Source of the DNA: Halalkalibacter sp. APA_J-10(15)
GTDB taxonomy: Bacteria > Bacillota > Bacilli > Bacillales > Bacillaceae_D
Assembly: GCF_023017105.1 (NCBI RefSeq)
Contig: NZ_JALKEV010000009.1
Location: 1-64,000, forward strand
Direction of reading: 5' to 3'
DNA length: 64,000 nucleotides
Positions within the stretch are counted from its first letter, which is position 1. The number at the start of each line of letters is the position of its first letter. The notes beneath the pieces were generated by a model. It did not search any database. It was not told the DNA's origin and worked only from the letters and a program-made list of their open reading frames with translations. The position numbers and the translations under genes were made by a program. Positions 9,028-18,035 of this stretch are shown here, in pieces.

Positions 9028-10257
9028 TCAACGCCTTATTTTTTTCGTAAGCCGCTTCATTCTCTTTCGCACATCTTCTGTAGGTGATTGGGTATTGACT
9101 TGATTACAATAATAAAGAGCTTGTTCAAAATCATTGAATTGATGCTCTAATAGTTTAGCAGCTTCTATAGCGGCGACGCAAAAGTTGGGTTGTGAAGGTG
9201 CGCATTTTTTAAAGTAACAGAGTGCTTCTTCGTGGCGCTTTTGCTTTTTTAATAATAGGCCGTATGAAAAGTAGCAATTATGCTTCGTGTCATCGTCTAG
9301 TTTGTCATCCATCTTTAATAGCATCTCGTACAATTGGATTGCTTGATTCACTTCACCTAATGAGTCAAACCAACGTGCTATTTCAAATGTTTCTTTGTAA
9401 GTAGCCCATTTTTCAGGTTGAATAATTTTTTGCGATAGGTGGATATACAAGCTTAATAAGGATAGAACATCCCACTCATGATGCAAAAAAACAGAACGTA
9501 CATACGCAGGATTAGGATCTTGTAAAAAATCAAAATATAACATCGGAACGAGATAGCTAGGAGTGTCAGCCTGTCGATAAAAGTGTAGCTCCTCCTCTTC
9601 CACTATTTTTAGCTTACACGAGGGCAACACATTCTTCCATAGCCTGCGAGATGCATGCAGCAGATCGAAATGTCCAAATGACGGAAGCTTTGGCACCTGA
9701 TTGCGGACGAATGTGTGCCTCGTTTTAACTTGTGGCCAATCAAATGCTTTACCATTATATGTGACGAGATATTTGTCATCACCAATATCTGTTAAAAATG
9801 CATGATAAAGAGCTACTTCAGACTCAGGCCCAGGTAAAAAATATTGTTTAACAATAATAGACTCATGATCAAATTGACAAAAGCCTAGTAAAAAGATCGT
9901 ATTCCCAGCACCTCCACTAAGACCAGTCGTTTCTGTATCAAAAAAAAGAAGCTGGTTCTCTTTTACCCCTTTCGTAGTAAGTGGATGTGTCACCTGTTGT
10001 GTCTCCCATAATAATAAAACGTCTTGTAGTTGCTCGAATAGATAATGTCCATGTTTTTTTGTTAAAGGGTAAATCTTTTCGCGAATGAGAATATACTGTC
10101 CGTCAAACCAATAAGGGTACACGTCAAGCTCAGACCATTCTGATTCATAAGGAATGGTCTCTGTTTTCGTTTGTTCGACCTGAACAAGTTTCTTTTGAGT
10201 CGGTTCACCTTGAAAGCCCATGTGTCCTTTAAGACGATTTAATTTTGCTTTCATCAC
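9028..10257 (-). CDS. mrfB: MrfB, DEDD 3'-5' exonuclease with TPR region (YprB)
   Basis: The protein has 409 aa. The exonuclease domain begins FFDTETTGLSGG (Asp107, Glu109), continues with YNGKAFDWPQ (about 165-175) and ends with HHEWDVLSLL (about 265), the DEDD set of an RNase H-like exonuclease; TPR-like helices occupy about 290-400. In B. subtilis MrfB works with helicase MrfA in a nucleotide excision pathway for mitomycin C adducts that is independent of UvrABC. The start codon GTG at 10257, followed at once by ATG, overlaps the mrfA stop (TAGTGATG), so the two are translationally coupled. Confidence 0.93.
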   Translation of the reverse strand: MMKAKLNRLKGHMGFQGEPTQKKLVQVEQTKTETIPYESEWSELDVYPYWFDGQYILIREKIYPLTKKHGHYLFEQLQDVLLLWETQQVTHPLTTKGVKENQLLFFDTETTGLSGGAGNTIFLLGFCQFDHESIIVKQYFLPGPESEVALYHAFLTDIGDDKYLVTYNGKAFDWPQVKTRHTFVRNQVPKLPSFGHFDLLHASRRLWKNVLPSCKLKIVEEEELHFYRQADTPSYLVPMLYFDFLQDPNPAYVRSVFLHHEWDVLSLLSLYIHLSQKIIQPEKWATYKETFEIARWFDSLGEVNQAIQLYEMLLKMDDKLDDDTKHNCYFSYGLLLKKQKRHEEALCYFKKCAPSQPNFCVAAIEAAKLLEHQFNDFEQALYYCNQVNTQSPTEDVRKRMKRLTKKIRR

Positions 10258-12530
10258 TAAGAGCTCTCCCTTAACAATAAATCAATAAAATGTATAACGA
10301 TCGATTTCACCTGCTCATCGTCTGTTGTTCCAATACAAGAAGGGCAGCCAGTACGACAAGTACAACGGTGAATAGCATTAGATATATGATTCAAGATCGT
10401 ATGTAAGTTAGTAAAGACGTCCTTGGCTAAACCGATTCCCCCCGGGTATCGATCATAAACAAAAATCGTCGGACAATGATTATGATCAGCCTTGATTTGT
10501 GGGATGACGTGTAAATCATGCTGATCACACATAACAAATACGGGAGCTACATGTTGAATGAGTTGAGCTAAGCCGGTTAGAACGGCATCTAGTCGTTGTT
10601 CTGAATAATGCTGGAACAATTGCTCTTGAAATTGAATCCACATCGCATTTGTGTGTAATTCTTCTTCAGGGAGATGGATCGTTCCAGAACCAATCGTTTC
10701 AAATGTTGTTAGTTTAATCTTTTTGAAAATCGTTGCCTTTGCATTGACCATGACATCACCAAAATACATAAAGGTATTAGATCCAACCTTTTTTTCATCC
10801 TCTTCTAATACGCGTAATTGAACAGCTAAATGAGCATCTGTAAAGTAGTCAACAGCTACCTGTGTAACAAATGCCTTCTTCTCCTCCCAATCGAGCTTTT
10901 CAACTTGAAATTGAACGCCTTCATGCAAATAAATGGCTTCGTCATGCAATAAAGTCATTGCGCTAAATCGATCCATTTCACCGATGACTTTCTCTGAACC
11001 TATTTTGGTTTGGTCAATGATAATGACATTTTCTTGAGAGGCAGATCGTAAGCTAATTCCGTGTGCCGGAAAGGCATCGGACATCCAATACCACTTATTG
11101 ACTCGGTGGTGAAGCACATGCTCCTCTGCTAAAAAATCAAGGATGTCTTCTATATCCTTCCTATCAAATAGCTCACCACGTTGAAAAGGTAGCTCATAAG
11201 CAGCACACTTTAAATGATCGACTAAGATAATTAAATTGTCAGGGTTAATCCGAGCTGATTCAGGACTTCGTTCAAAGAAATAACGTGGATTTGAAATCAT
11301 ATATTGGTCAAGTGGTGACGAGCTAGCAACCATAATGATGACTGATTCATTTTGACGTCTACCGGCTCGACCTGCCTGTTGCCAAGAGCTAGCAATTGAA
11401 CCAGGATACCCTGTCATAATACAAACTTGCAGTTGGCCAATATCAACGCCTAACTCAAGAGCATTTGTACTTACTACCCCCTTTATAGAGCCTTCGCGTA
11501 AACCTTTTTCGATTTCACGTCTTTGTTTCGGTAAGTAACCGCCACGATAGCCTCTTATCGATTGGTTGCCAAGCTTATTTTTTGTTAACTCCTTTAGATG
11601 ACTTAAAATAATTTCAACTCGAACTCGACTACGAGCAAATACAATCGTTTGAATATCATGGTTTAGAAAGAGCTTAGCGAGTTGATTCACTTCAACTGTT
11701 GCGCTTTTACGAATGTTTAATGGTTCGTTTATAAGTGGCGGGTTATAGAAAATAAAGTGCTTCTTTCCTCTTGGTGCTCCATTATTATTAATAAGTTTAA
11801 CATGTTCCCCAATCAAACCTTCTGCTAATTCTTTTGGGTTAGCAATTGTAGCCGAAGTGCAAATAAATATTGGATTACTTCCGTAGTAATGAGCAATTCG
11901 TTTTAATCGTCTAATCACATTTGCAACATGACTCCCAAAAACACCACGGTATGTATGAAGTTCATCAATAACGATATACTTTAGCTTTTCAAAAAAAGAA
12001 ACCCACTTCGTGTGGTGAGGCAAAATGGCAGCATGTAACATATCAGGATTTGTAATGACGACATGTCCAGCCTTACGGACAGCCTGCCTAATAGTCGGTG
12101 GTGTATCTCCGTCGTACGTATAGCTTTTTATTGGGATTTGCATTTCTGAGATCAATTCATTCATTTCACTCATTTGATCTTGAGCTAATGCTTTCGTAGG
12201 GAAAAGATATAATGCTCGACTTTCATCATTTTTCGTTATTTCTTGTAGCACGGGTAAATTGTAACATAGCGTTTTACCTGAAGCAGTTGGTGTAACAGCT
12301 ACAACGTGCTTCTTTTCTTGAGTTGCACGATACGCTTCGTATTGATGAGTATATAAAGTGTTCATCCCTCTATTATGCAAAGCAGTGACAAGGCGTGAAT
12401 CAAGTTCGGTAGGAAATGGAACTGTTTTCGCTTCTACTGCTTCGATTTCATGCCAATGAACAATTTGCTGTTTATAGTTTTCTTGCGTTTGAAATTCTTC
12501 AAGTAGTTGCTGTAAACTTTTTTTAAACAT
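10257..12530 (-). CDS. mrfA: MrfA, superfamily 2 DNA helicase with DUF1998 zinc domain (YprA)
   Basis: The protein has 757 aa (B. subtilis YprA 749). Walker A is TPTASGKT (about 80-87) and the DEAH-type box reads DELH in VIDELHTYRGV. Motif VI lies in QQAGRAGRR. The C-terminal DUF1998 domain ends with four cysteines in RCTCRTGCPSCIG, the metal-binding motif needed for MrfA function. It unwinds damaged DNA for MrfB in mitomycin C repair. The start at 12530 follows GAGGTGG with good spacing; an upstream reading from 12551 covers that ribosome binding site. Confidence 0.95.
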   Translation of the reverse strand: MFKKSLQQLLEEFQTQENYKQQIVHWHEIEAVEAKTVPFPTELDSRLVTALHNRGMNTLYTHQYEAYRATQEKKHVVAVTPTASGKTLCYNLPVLQEITKNDESRALYLFPTKALAQDQMSEMNELISEMQIPIKSYTYDGDTPPTIRQAVRKAGHVVITNPDMLHAAILPHHTKWVSFFEKLKYIVIDELHTYRGVFGSHVANVIRRLKRIAHYYGSNPIFICTSATIANPKELAEGLIGEHVKLINNNGAPRGKKHFIFYNPPLINEPLNIRKSATVEVNQLAKLFLNHDIQTIVFARSRVRVEIILSHLKELTKNKLGNQSIRGYRGGYLPKQRREIEKGLREGSIKGVVSTNALELGVDIGQLQVCIMTGYPGSIASSWQQAGRAGRRQNESVIIMVASSSPLDQYMISNPRYFFERSPESARINPDNLIILVDHLKCAAYELPFQRGELFDRKDIEDILDFLAEEHVLHHRVNKWYWMSDAFPAHGISLRSASQENVIIIDQTKIGSEKVIGEMDRFSAMTLLHDEAIYLHEGVQFQVEKLDWEEKKAFVTQVAVDYFTDAHLAVQLRVLEEDEKKVGSNTFMYFGDVMVNAKATIFKKIKLTTFETIGSGTIHLPEEELHTNAMWIQFQEQLFQHYSEQRLDAVLTGLAQLIQHVAPVFVMCDQHDLHVIPQIKADHNHCPTIFVYDRYPGGIGLAKDVFTNLHTILNHISNAIHRCTCRTGCPSCIGTTDDEQVKSIVIHFIDLLLRESS

Positions 12531-12551
12531 TTCTCTTCCACCTCGTTTCAA

Positions 12552-12974
12552 TTATTCATTATAGCGAATGTTTGTTTGTATGAAAAGAGAGATTCGAAGA
12601 AATGGTTATTTATGACGTATCGTGTGCAGATGTTAAAATGGTTTGAGGAGCATTTTTGAAAGAGTGTTCTTTCATTCAATTCCAATGACATATAAGGTGA
12701 TGAGGGCTCCAAAAATCAACTAATTTCTGAGTGTGTAAAAAAACAGTGAAGAAAGAGAAGTCCACCAAAAAAGTTTGGTTTTTAACCTTTTTGGTGGATT
12801 TAAAGTAATGAGCGAAAACATTTCCTGTATTAAGCGAGCAACGAGTGCGGTCATTGCTAGTTAAATAAAGGAATGAAAAAGTCGGTTTGTCCTTTTTCAG
12901 TGGCATCTGTTTTTTAACTTCTTCGGTATTCATTAAGAGCCCTTCTTCGCTGTGTAAAACGAATCTATACTATT
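12552..12974. repeat. Intergenic region with hairpin and dispersed repeat
   Basis: No gene is supported here. 12761-12798 is a long hairpin (TCCACCAAAAA / TTTTTGGTGGA). 12828-12905 contains AAGCGAGCAACGAGTG, then ATTGCTA, then a palindromic AAAAAG...CTTTTTCAGTGG stretch, similar to 4438-4508; a short related piece (GCTCGCTTAAT) lies at 25468-25478. An 85-codon minus-strand reading across it is low-complexity repeat sequence. Confidence 0.6.
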
Positions 12975-14573
12975 TTATCCTTCTAAATCACGTGAACGAT
13001 ATTGGGTGAAGCCAACGGTTGTCAACACAATGGCGATAAGACAAAGAATTAACGTCACTGCCCAGTTCATATCTTCAACAGGTAAATTTGGGACAGCACC
13101 AAATGGTGAGAGTGAGTTAAGCCAAGTTGGAAATTGTAACAAATCTCCTAAATAGACGACGAAAAAAGAATAGCCTAAATAACACCAAATCATTGAAGAC
13201 ATTTTCGGTATAACTCCGATGAAGAAAATGGATATAGCTACCATAACTAGAATGGCGGGCATATACACAAAAATAGCTGGCAATAGTATTCCTAATCTAA
13301 GTGGCTCTTCCATGACAAAGTATTGCGCTAACCATAGTCCAACGCAAGCTAATAACAACATGACGATACTACAAATAACCGATAGAATCGTATACGATGC
13401 AATCATGTTTATTCTAGAAATAGGATAAGCAAATAACCCCTCTGTCATATTCCTCTTTTCTTCTCCACGTAGCTTTAATATGATCATTAAAGCAGGAACG
13501 GTTGCGATCATCGACATTACGGTCATAAGCATCGTAATAAATTGTTCTGTTAAACTGATATCGGAAGCCGTTAACATTTCCGCGAACATTTCATTGCTAG
13601 CTATAAACGACTCTAAGTCTCCAAAAATAGAGCCATATGATAGACCGATAACGAACATTCCAATTGCCCATATGATGATACTCGTTCTTTGTAAACGAAA
13701 TGAAAGAGCTAACGGATTTCTCAAGTACGAATTGGCATGAGCGCTCCCTTTCCTAGTAGGTAAAAATCCAGAACCAAGGTCACGGATGAAGTTAAGATAA
13801 AGTGAAAGTATAATTAAAAAGAGAGAAACGATGAATAAAAGTAAAACGGGCCACCAATAATTATTTACGTATACTTCCGTACGTAAAATCCAATTAAGTG
13901 GTGAAAGCCAAGATAGCCACTCTATGCTAACATCTCCAATTGCCCGAATTATATAAAGGAAAAACAAAGTGGCAAAAGATAATCCGATTGTTCCACGTGT
14001 ACTTTCAGTTATTTGAGCAAACACACTTGTAAGGGCGACAAAAAAGATTCCTACTACTCCTAACGAAACCCCATACAGTAAGGATCCAGTCCAATTTATA
14101 TGATCTATTTGTAATGCTGTAAGCCCAATAGCCATAAGGATCGCTAACAAAAAATGCACAAATATATAAATGGTCAAAGTAGCACCAGTGATCGATAATC
14201 GCCCAATTGGTAATGCTCGTAACAACTCCATTCGCCCTTCCTCTTCATCTGAGCGTGTGTGACGCGCAACGAGTAAAATGCTCATAATCGCTACAATTAC
14301 TGCTGAAAATAAAAGCATTTGATGTGCGAGCATGGCACCTTCAGTATAATCATCTAGTCCGTAACCCGGACCAACCATAGCTGTCATTGCTGGGTTGCGC
14401 ATCGTTTCAGCGATAGCTTGTCGTTCTTCTTCCGTTTGATATAATCCTGAAAAGCTAGACGCAGTTAAAACCGTAAAAATCGTAATGGCAAACAACCAAA
14501 TCGGTATTCGAAATCGATCTCGTTTTACCATAAATCGAATAAAATCACTCATGTGATGAAAAGTAGCTTTCAT
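12975..14573 (-). CDS. ABC exporter permease (two six-TM halves)
   Basis: The protein has 532 aa and about 12 predicted membrane segments in two repeats. Each half has a soluble loop after the first helix (Q-T-E-E-E-R-Q-A-I-A-E-T-M-R-N-P in the first) and EEGRMELLRALPIGR between helices 2 and 3, the coupling motif of the TetA/tetronasin-type ABC-2 permeases that export polyketides, peptides or dyes. It overlaps the ATPase gene by 4 bp (ATGA), so they form one transporter. The natural substrate cannot be told. Confidence 0.85.
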   Translation of the reverse strand: MKATFHHMSDFIRFMVKRDRFRIPIWLFAITIFTVLTASSFSGLYQTEEERQAIAETMRNPAMTAMVGPGYGLDDYTEGAMLAHQMLLFSAVIVAIMSILLVARHTRSDEEEGRMELLRALPIGRLSITGATLTIYIFVHFLLAILMAIGLTALQIDHINWTGSLLYGVSLGVVGIFFVALTSVFAQITESTRGTIGLSFATLFFLYIIRAIGDVSIEWLSWLSPLNWILRTEVYVNNYWWPVLLLFIVSLFLIILSLYLNFIRDLGSGFLPTRKGSAHANSYLRNPLALSFRLQRTSIIIWAIGMFVIGLSYGSIFGDLESFIASNEMFAEMLTASDISLTEQFITMLMTVMSMIATVPALMIILKLRGEEKRNMTEGLFAYPISRINMIASYTILSVICSIVMLLLACVGLWLAQYFVMEEPLRLGILLPAIFVYMPAILVMVAISIFFIGVIPKMSSMIWCYLGYSFFVVYLGDLLQFPTWLNSLSPFGAVPNLPVEDMNWAVTLILCLIAIVLTTVGFTQYRSRDLEG

Positions 14574-15472
14574 CGTGACTCGACTCCTTCCACACCAACC
14601 TCATAATGACGCATAAATAAATCTTCGAGCGTCGGTGCTGTGCTCTCTAACTTTTTAATCCCATAACGACTAAGGTAAGACATCACCTCATCAAGCTTCT
14701 CAGCATCCACTTGAAAAGATAGCCCAGCCTCTTTTTGTTTTAATTCATATATACCTTCAAATTGATCCATTTGTTCAATTGGTTTCTTTGTTTCGATATA
14801 CAGCTGGGTCCGAGTTAAATGTCGCATCTCTTGAAGAATCCCCGTTTCAATCATTTGCCCTTGACGAATAATCCCAACCTTATCACATAATCGTTCAACC
14901 TCAGATAGAATATGGCTTGAAAGTAATACACTCTTTCCATCACGTTTGGCTTCCAGTACACATTCTTGGAACACTCTCTCCATTAATGGATCTAATCCAG
15001 AAGTTGGTTCATCAAGGATAAACAAGTCAGCATTTGATGCAAATGCAGCTACAAGAGCTACTTTTTGACGATTTCCCTTTGAATAAGCTCGACATTTTTT
15101 TGTAGGATCTAGCTGAAACCTTTCAATCAATTGCTCTCTTTTCTGCGAGTGAGCATTTCCATGTAATCTCATAAAAAAATCAATGACTTCCCCACCTGTT
15201 AAATTGGGCCAAAGATTTACATCTCCAGGTACATAGGCAAGCCTTTTATGAATGTCGACTGCGTCTTTCCAGGCATCCATTCCAAACAGCTGAGCTTTTC
15301 CTGACGAGGCTTTGATCATCCCAAGTAAAATGCGAATGGTCGTCGATTTACCAGCACCATTCGGACCGATAAATCCGTATATTTCCCCTTTCTTAAGCTC
15401 AAGGCTAACTCTATTTAATGCTTGAAAGGAACCAAATTGTTTCGTTAAATGACTTGCTTTTAGAACAGACAT
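14570..15472 (-). CDS. ABC exporter ATP-binding protein
   Basis: The protein has 300 aa. Walker A is GPNGAGKST (about 37-45), the signature is YSKGNRQK (about 134-141) in place of LSGGQ, Walker B is LFILDEPTSGLDP (about 154-166), and the switch His is in SSHILSEVE. The C-terminal 80 residues form the extension usual in drug-type exporters. It powers the permease encoded next to it. AAGGGG lies 7 nt before the ATG. The pair is divergent from a TetR gene, which probably represses it. Confidence 0.92.
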   Translation of the reverse strand: MSVLKASHLTKQFGSFQALNRVSLELKKGEIYGFIGPNGAGKSTTIRILLGMIKASSGKAQLFGMDAWKDAVDIHKRLAYVPGDVNLWPNLTGGEVIDFFMRLHGNAHSQKREQLIERFQLDPTKKCRAYSKGNRQKVALVAAFASNADLFILDEPTSGLDPLMERVFQECVLEAKRDGKSVLLSSHILSEVERLCDKVGIIRQGQMIETGILQEMRHLTRTQLYIETKKPIEQMDQFEGIYELKQKEAGLSFQVDAEKLDEVMSYLSRYGIKKLESTAPTLEDLFMRHYEVGVEGVESR

Positions 15473-15495
15473 TGTCTTACCCCTTTCAAAATAAT

Positions 15496-15525
15496 TATGA
15501 AATATTTTAACTTATATATTTCATA
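15496..15525. promoter_or_regulatory. Probable TetR operator
   Basis: A perfect 10-bp inverted repeat TATGAAATAT / ATATTTCATA, spaced by 10 bp, lies 24 bp upstream of the ABC ATPase start and between it and the divergent TetR gene. A half-site-like TATTTCATATTT recurs at about 15577. Binding is inferred from position and symmetry. Confidence 0.6.
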
Positions 15526-15618
15526 TTATACAAAAAATATGTTTTTGACAAGAGATTTTGAACGGAATTATTTGTTTTATTTCATATTTTTGATTAAACT
15601 TAATGAGAGGTGAACGAA

Positions 15619-16200
15619 ATGGACGGTTTTCAAAAACGAAAAGAACAAAAAAAGCGAAACATTCTCGAGGCTGCGCAGCAACTTTTTATGATTTATGGTG
15701 TTCAAAAAGTTTCGATTGCTGAAATTGCTAAAAAAGCGAATGTATCTCAAGTAACGATTTACAATTATTTTGAAAATAAACATACATTAATTAATGAGGT
15801 ATTTATTTATTACGTTGATGAGGCATTAAAGGAATTTGAAACGACGGTCTTTAGTGATGCCCCATTTCCAGAGAAGATAAAAAAATTGATTTTTGCCAAA
15901 AAGCGTGTAGCAAATGAAATTCACCAAGAATTTTATGAGTATTTAATGAATGAGTATTCAACTGAAGGAAATTATATTGAGAGAGTATATGAAGAAAAAG
16001 CCGTTCCGTATTTTACTCATCTTTTCAATGAAGGGAAAAAGGAAGGGTATTTAAATCCAGAGCTTTCACACGAAGCGATTTTATTTTATTTGAAAATGCT
16101 AAGTGAATACATTCAACGTGAGGACGTTTATCGTCACATCCTCCCACTAACGGAAGATATCACTCGTATTTTCTTTTATGGTATTATGGATCAGCATTAA
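15619..16200 (+). CDS. TetR/AcrR family transcriptional regulator
   Basis: The protein has 193 aa. The N-terminal HTH is clear: ILEAAQQLFMIYGVQKVSIA, then EIAKKANVSQVTIYNYFENK (about 15-55). The remaining helices form the ligand-binding domain. The ATG at 15619 is preferred over GTG at 15610 because AGAGGTG sits 6 nt before it. It is divergent from the ABC exporter pair and most likely represses it, with release on binding of an exported compound. The ligand is unknown. Confidence 0.88.
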   Translation: MDGFQKRKEQKKRNILEAAQQLFMIYGVQKVSIAEIAKKANVSQVTIYNYFENKHTLINEVFIYYVDEALKEFETTVFSDAPFPEKIKKLIFAKKRVANEIHQEFYEYLMNEYSTEGNYIERVYEEKAVPYFTHLFNEGKKEGYLNPELSHEAILFYLKMLSEYIQREDVYRHILPLTEDITRIFFYGIMDQH

Positions 16201-16245
16201 ATGGCTCAATATCCTTATAAATACTGAATGGAAAATATCAGGAAT

Positions 16246-16286
16246 GACTCTTTCTATCATGTCTAGTAGACTGATAGAAAGGAGTC
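16246..16286. repeat. Inverted repeat between the TetR gene and azlD
   Basis: GACTCTTTCTATCA pairs with TGATAGAAAGGAGTC, touching the azlD stop. It may end both convergent transcripts, but no T run follows on either side. Confidence 0.5.
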
Positions 16287-16591
16287 TAGAAAAAGAAATG
16301 ATGACTAATAAATACAGCGGTGATCCCACCTAATACAATAATGATTAAATTCATTCCAAAAATTGCAAGGATTATGGATGCAAGACCACCGATGATGGCG
16401 GCTGGCACATGATCAACAGAGTATAAAATTCCCGGAAAAATTAAACTTGCTAACACAGCATATGGGACGAACTGTAAGAAGCGTTGTAGGAAGTTTGGTA
16501 ACTCAATCGAATGTAAAAAAACCATTGGTAACATCCGTGGTATGAATGTTACGAGTCCCATACATAAAACTAATAGGAAATATTCAATCAT
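16286..16591 (-). CDS. azlD: AzlD, small subunit of branched-chain amino acid exporter
   Basis: The protein has 101 aa with about four membrane helices (MIEYFLLVLCMGLVTFIPRM at the N-terminus), typical of AzlD. With AzlC it exports branched-chain amino acids and analogues such as 4-azaleucine. The ATG at 16591 follows AAAGGAGG and overlaps the azlC stop (ATGA); a longer reading from 16699 lies inside azlC and is not real. The XRE-cupin gene upstream of azlC, transcribed divergently, probably controls the pair. Confidence 0.9.
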   Translation of the reverse strand: MIEYFLLVLCMGLVTFIPRMLPMVFLHSIELPNFLQRFLQFVPYAVLASLIFPGILYSVDHVPAAIIGGLASIILAIFGMNLIIIVLGGITAVFISHHFFF

Positions 16592-17322
16592 TTCATTTCC
16601 TCCTTTGGATACAATAGTGCGCCAATTGAAGCGGCAATAACTGTTGTGCCGATGATCTGCATCCCACTTGATACTTGTATAAAATAAGGTACGATCCAAT
16701 AAAATAACGAACTAACGAACAAGGCAATTGAGACGACAACAATCGTTTCTTTTGATTTCTTTAAACTAGGAACTAATAAACCGATAAACATGGAATAAAG
16801 GGCAATTCCCATACTTGATTGAATCGAGGTCGGTAAACCAACAGCTATAAAGACACCCATCCACGTTCCGATGTTCCAAGAAACGAACGTAATACTATTT
16901 AAGCCTAATAGAAATGTTGGGTGCAATTCTTTATCTTGCTGGGTTGAAGCGACACTAAATGTTTCATCCGTAACTCCAAATGAAAGAATAGCTAGTACTT
17001 TCTTCGATGTCTTTTTTGGTAATCGTTGTGATAGTGAGGCAGTCATTAAAAAATGACGTACATTTAATAAAAAGGTTGTAAAAACAATTTCCCAATAAGC
17101 GACTCCAGCTGCCATAAGATTAATGCCGATAAATTGACTTGCACCTGCAAATATCATAAAGGACATCATCATAGTTACAATATCTGGTACTTGAGCAGAT
17201 TTAGCTAGGAGGCCAAACGCTATCGCAATAGGAATATATCCGATTGAAACAGGGATGCCTATTTTTAATCCCTTTTTAAAATTCGATTCTGTCTTTTGAT
17301 CAATAGATATGACATTATTCAC
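16588..17322 (-). CDS. azlC: AzlC, large subunit of branched-chain amino acid exporter
   Basis: The protein has 244 aa with the AzlC core: GIPVSIGYIPIAIAFGLLAK (about 22-41), FAGASQFIGINLMAAG (about 58-73) and FLLNVRHFLMTASLS (about 84-98), followed by GVTDETFSVAS. It is an inner-membrane permease acting with AzlD. The start is a GTG preceded by AGGAGGAGG. In B. subtilis azlCD are controlled by the Lrp-type AzlB; here an XRE-cupin regulator takes that position. Confidence 0.92.
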   Translation of the reverse strand: MNNVISIDQKTESNFKKGLKIGIPVSIGYIPIAIAFGLLAKSAQVPDIVTMMMSFMIFAGASQFIGINLMAAGVAYWEIVFTTFLLNVRHFLMTASLSQRLPKKTSKKVLAILSFGVTDETFSVASTQQDKELHPTFLLGLNSITFVSWNIGTWMGVFIAVGLPTSIQSSMGIALYSMFIGLLVPSLKKSKETIVVVSIALFVSSLFYWIVPYFIQVSSGMQIIGTTVIAASIGALLYPKEEMK

Positions 17323-17346
17323 TTTTCCTCCTCCTTAACATCATAC

Positions 17347-17374
17347 ATCATAACATATTTTTGTATGTTATGAT
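17347..17374. promoter_or_regulatory. Probable operator of the XRE-cupin regulator
   Basis: A perfect 11-bp inverted repeat ATCATAACATA / TATGTTATGAT with a 6-bp spacer lies 25 bp before azlC and 59 bp before the divergent regulator; partial copies (CATCATAC) flank it on both sides. Confidence 0.6.
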
Positions 17375-17432
17375 AAACATCATACTCTCTTTAATACATA
17401 ATCACAACATTAAATATAGGAAGGTGTAGTAA

Positions 17433-17996
17433 ATGGATGACATCAACGTACGAATAGCAGCAAAATTAAAATCGATACGGAAATCCAAGAGGCTTAGTTT
17501 AGAACAAGCATCTAATGTGACAGGTGTCAGTAAAGCAATGTTAGGTCAAATTGAACGTGGTCTTTCGAATCCAACTGTGTCCGTCCTATGGAAAATTGCA
17601 AATGGGTTAAAAGTATCTTTTTCCTCTTTTTTTGAAGAAGAGGAAGAAGAAGTTGCTCTTGTTTCATTTGAGCAAATCGAACCGATCACTGAATCAAATG
17701 GCCATTACAATGTGTACCCTATCTTTCCATTTAAACAAGGTAAGCAGTTTGAAATTTATACGATACAAATGGAGCCGCACAGTACACATATGTCAGAAGC
17801 TCATCAGAGTGGCGTTGAGGAATACATTATTGTGACAAAAGGAACGCTAATTATAGAGATCAATGATATGACTTATACGGTGACTGAAAAGGATGCGATT
17901 CATTTTGTAGCACATTCCTCTCACATTTATCGTAATGAAACGGATGGTTCTGTCAGCTTTCAGAACATATTGTACTATTCTAATGAAGAAAAATAA
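17433..17996 (+). CDS. XRE-type regulator with C-terminal cupin
   Basis: The protein has 187 aa. The N-terminal HTH_3 domain (about 8-62) includes LSLEQASNVTGVSKAMLGQI followed by ERGLSNPTVSVLWKIA. The cupin barrel (about 110-180) has SGVEEYIIVTKGTLIIEI and DAIHFVAHSSHIYRN. This layout is common in regulators of amino acid transport and degradation, where the cupin may sense a small ligand. Position opposite azlCD and a strong palindrome between them support control of azlCD. A good ribosome binding site (GGAAGGTG) precedes the ATG. Confidence 0.88.
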   Translation: MDDINVRIAAKLKSIRKSKRLSLEQASNVTGVSKAMLGQIERGLSNPTVSVLWKIANGLKVSFSSFFEEEEEEVALVSFEQIEPITESNGHYNVYPIFPFKQGKQFEIYTIQMEPHSTHMSEAHQSGVEEYIIVTKGTLIIEINDMTYTVTEKDAIHFVAHSSHIYRNETDGSVSFQNILYYSNEEK

Positions 17997-18035
17997 GGTT
18001 TCAAAAGTTATGTAATATAATGTCTTCGTTTGCAC

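Noticed and set aside
12676-12933. An 85-codon minus-strand frame
   Set aside because: It is made of a hairpin and a dispersed repeat, has low complexity and no family resemblance.
16246-16286. Long hairpin as an intrinsic terminator of azlD
   Set aside because: No T run follows on the minus strand, so it is listed only as an inverted repeat.
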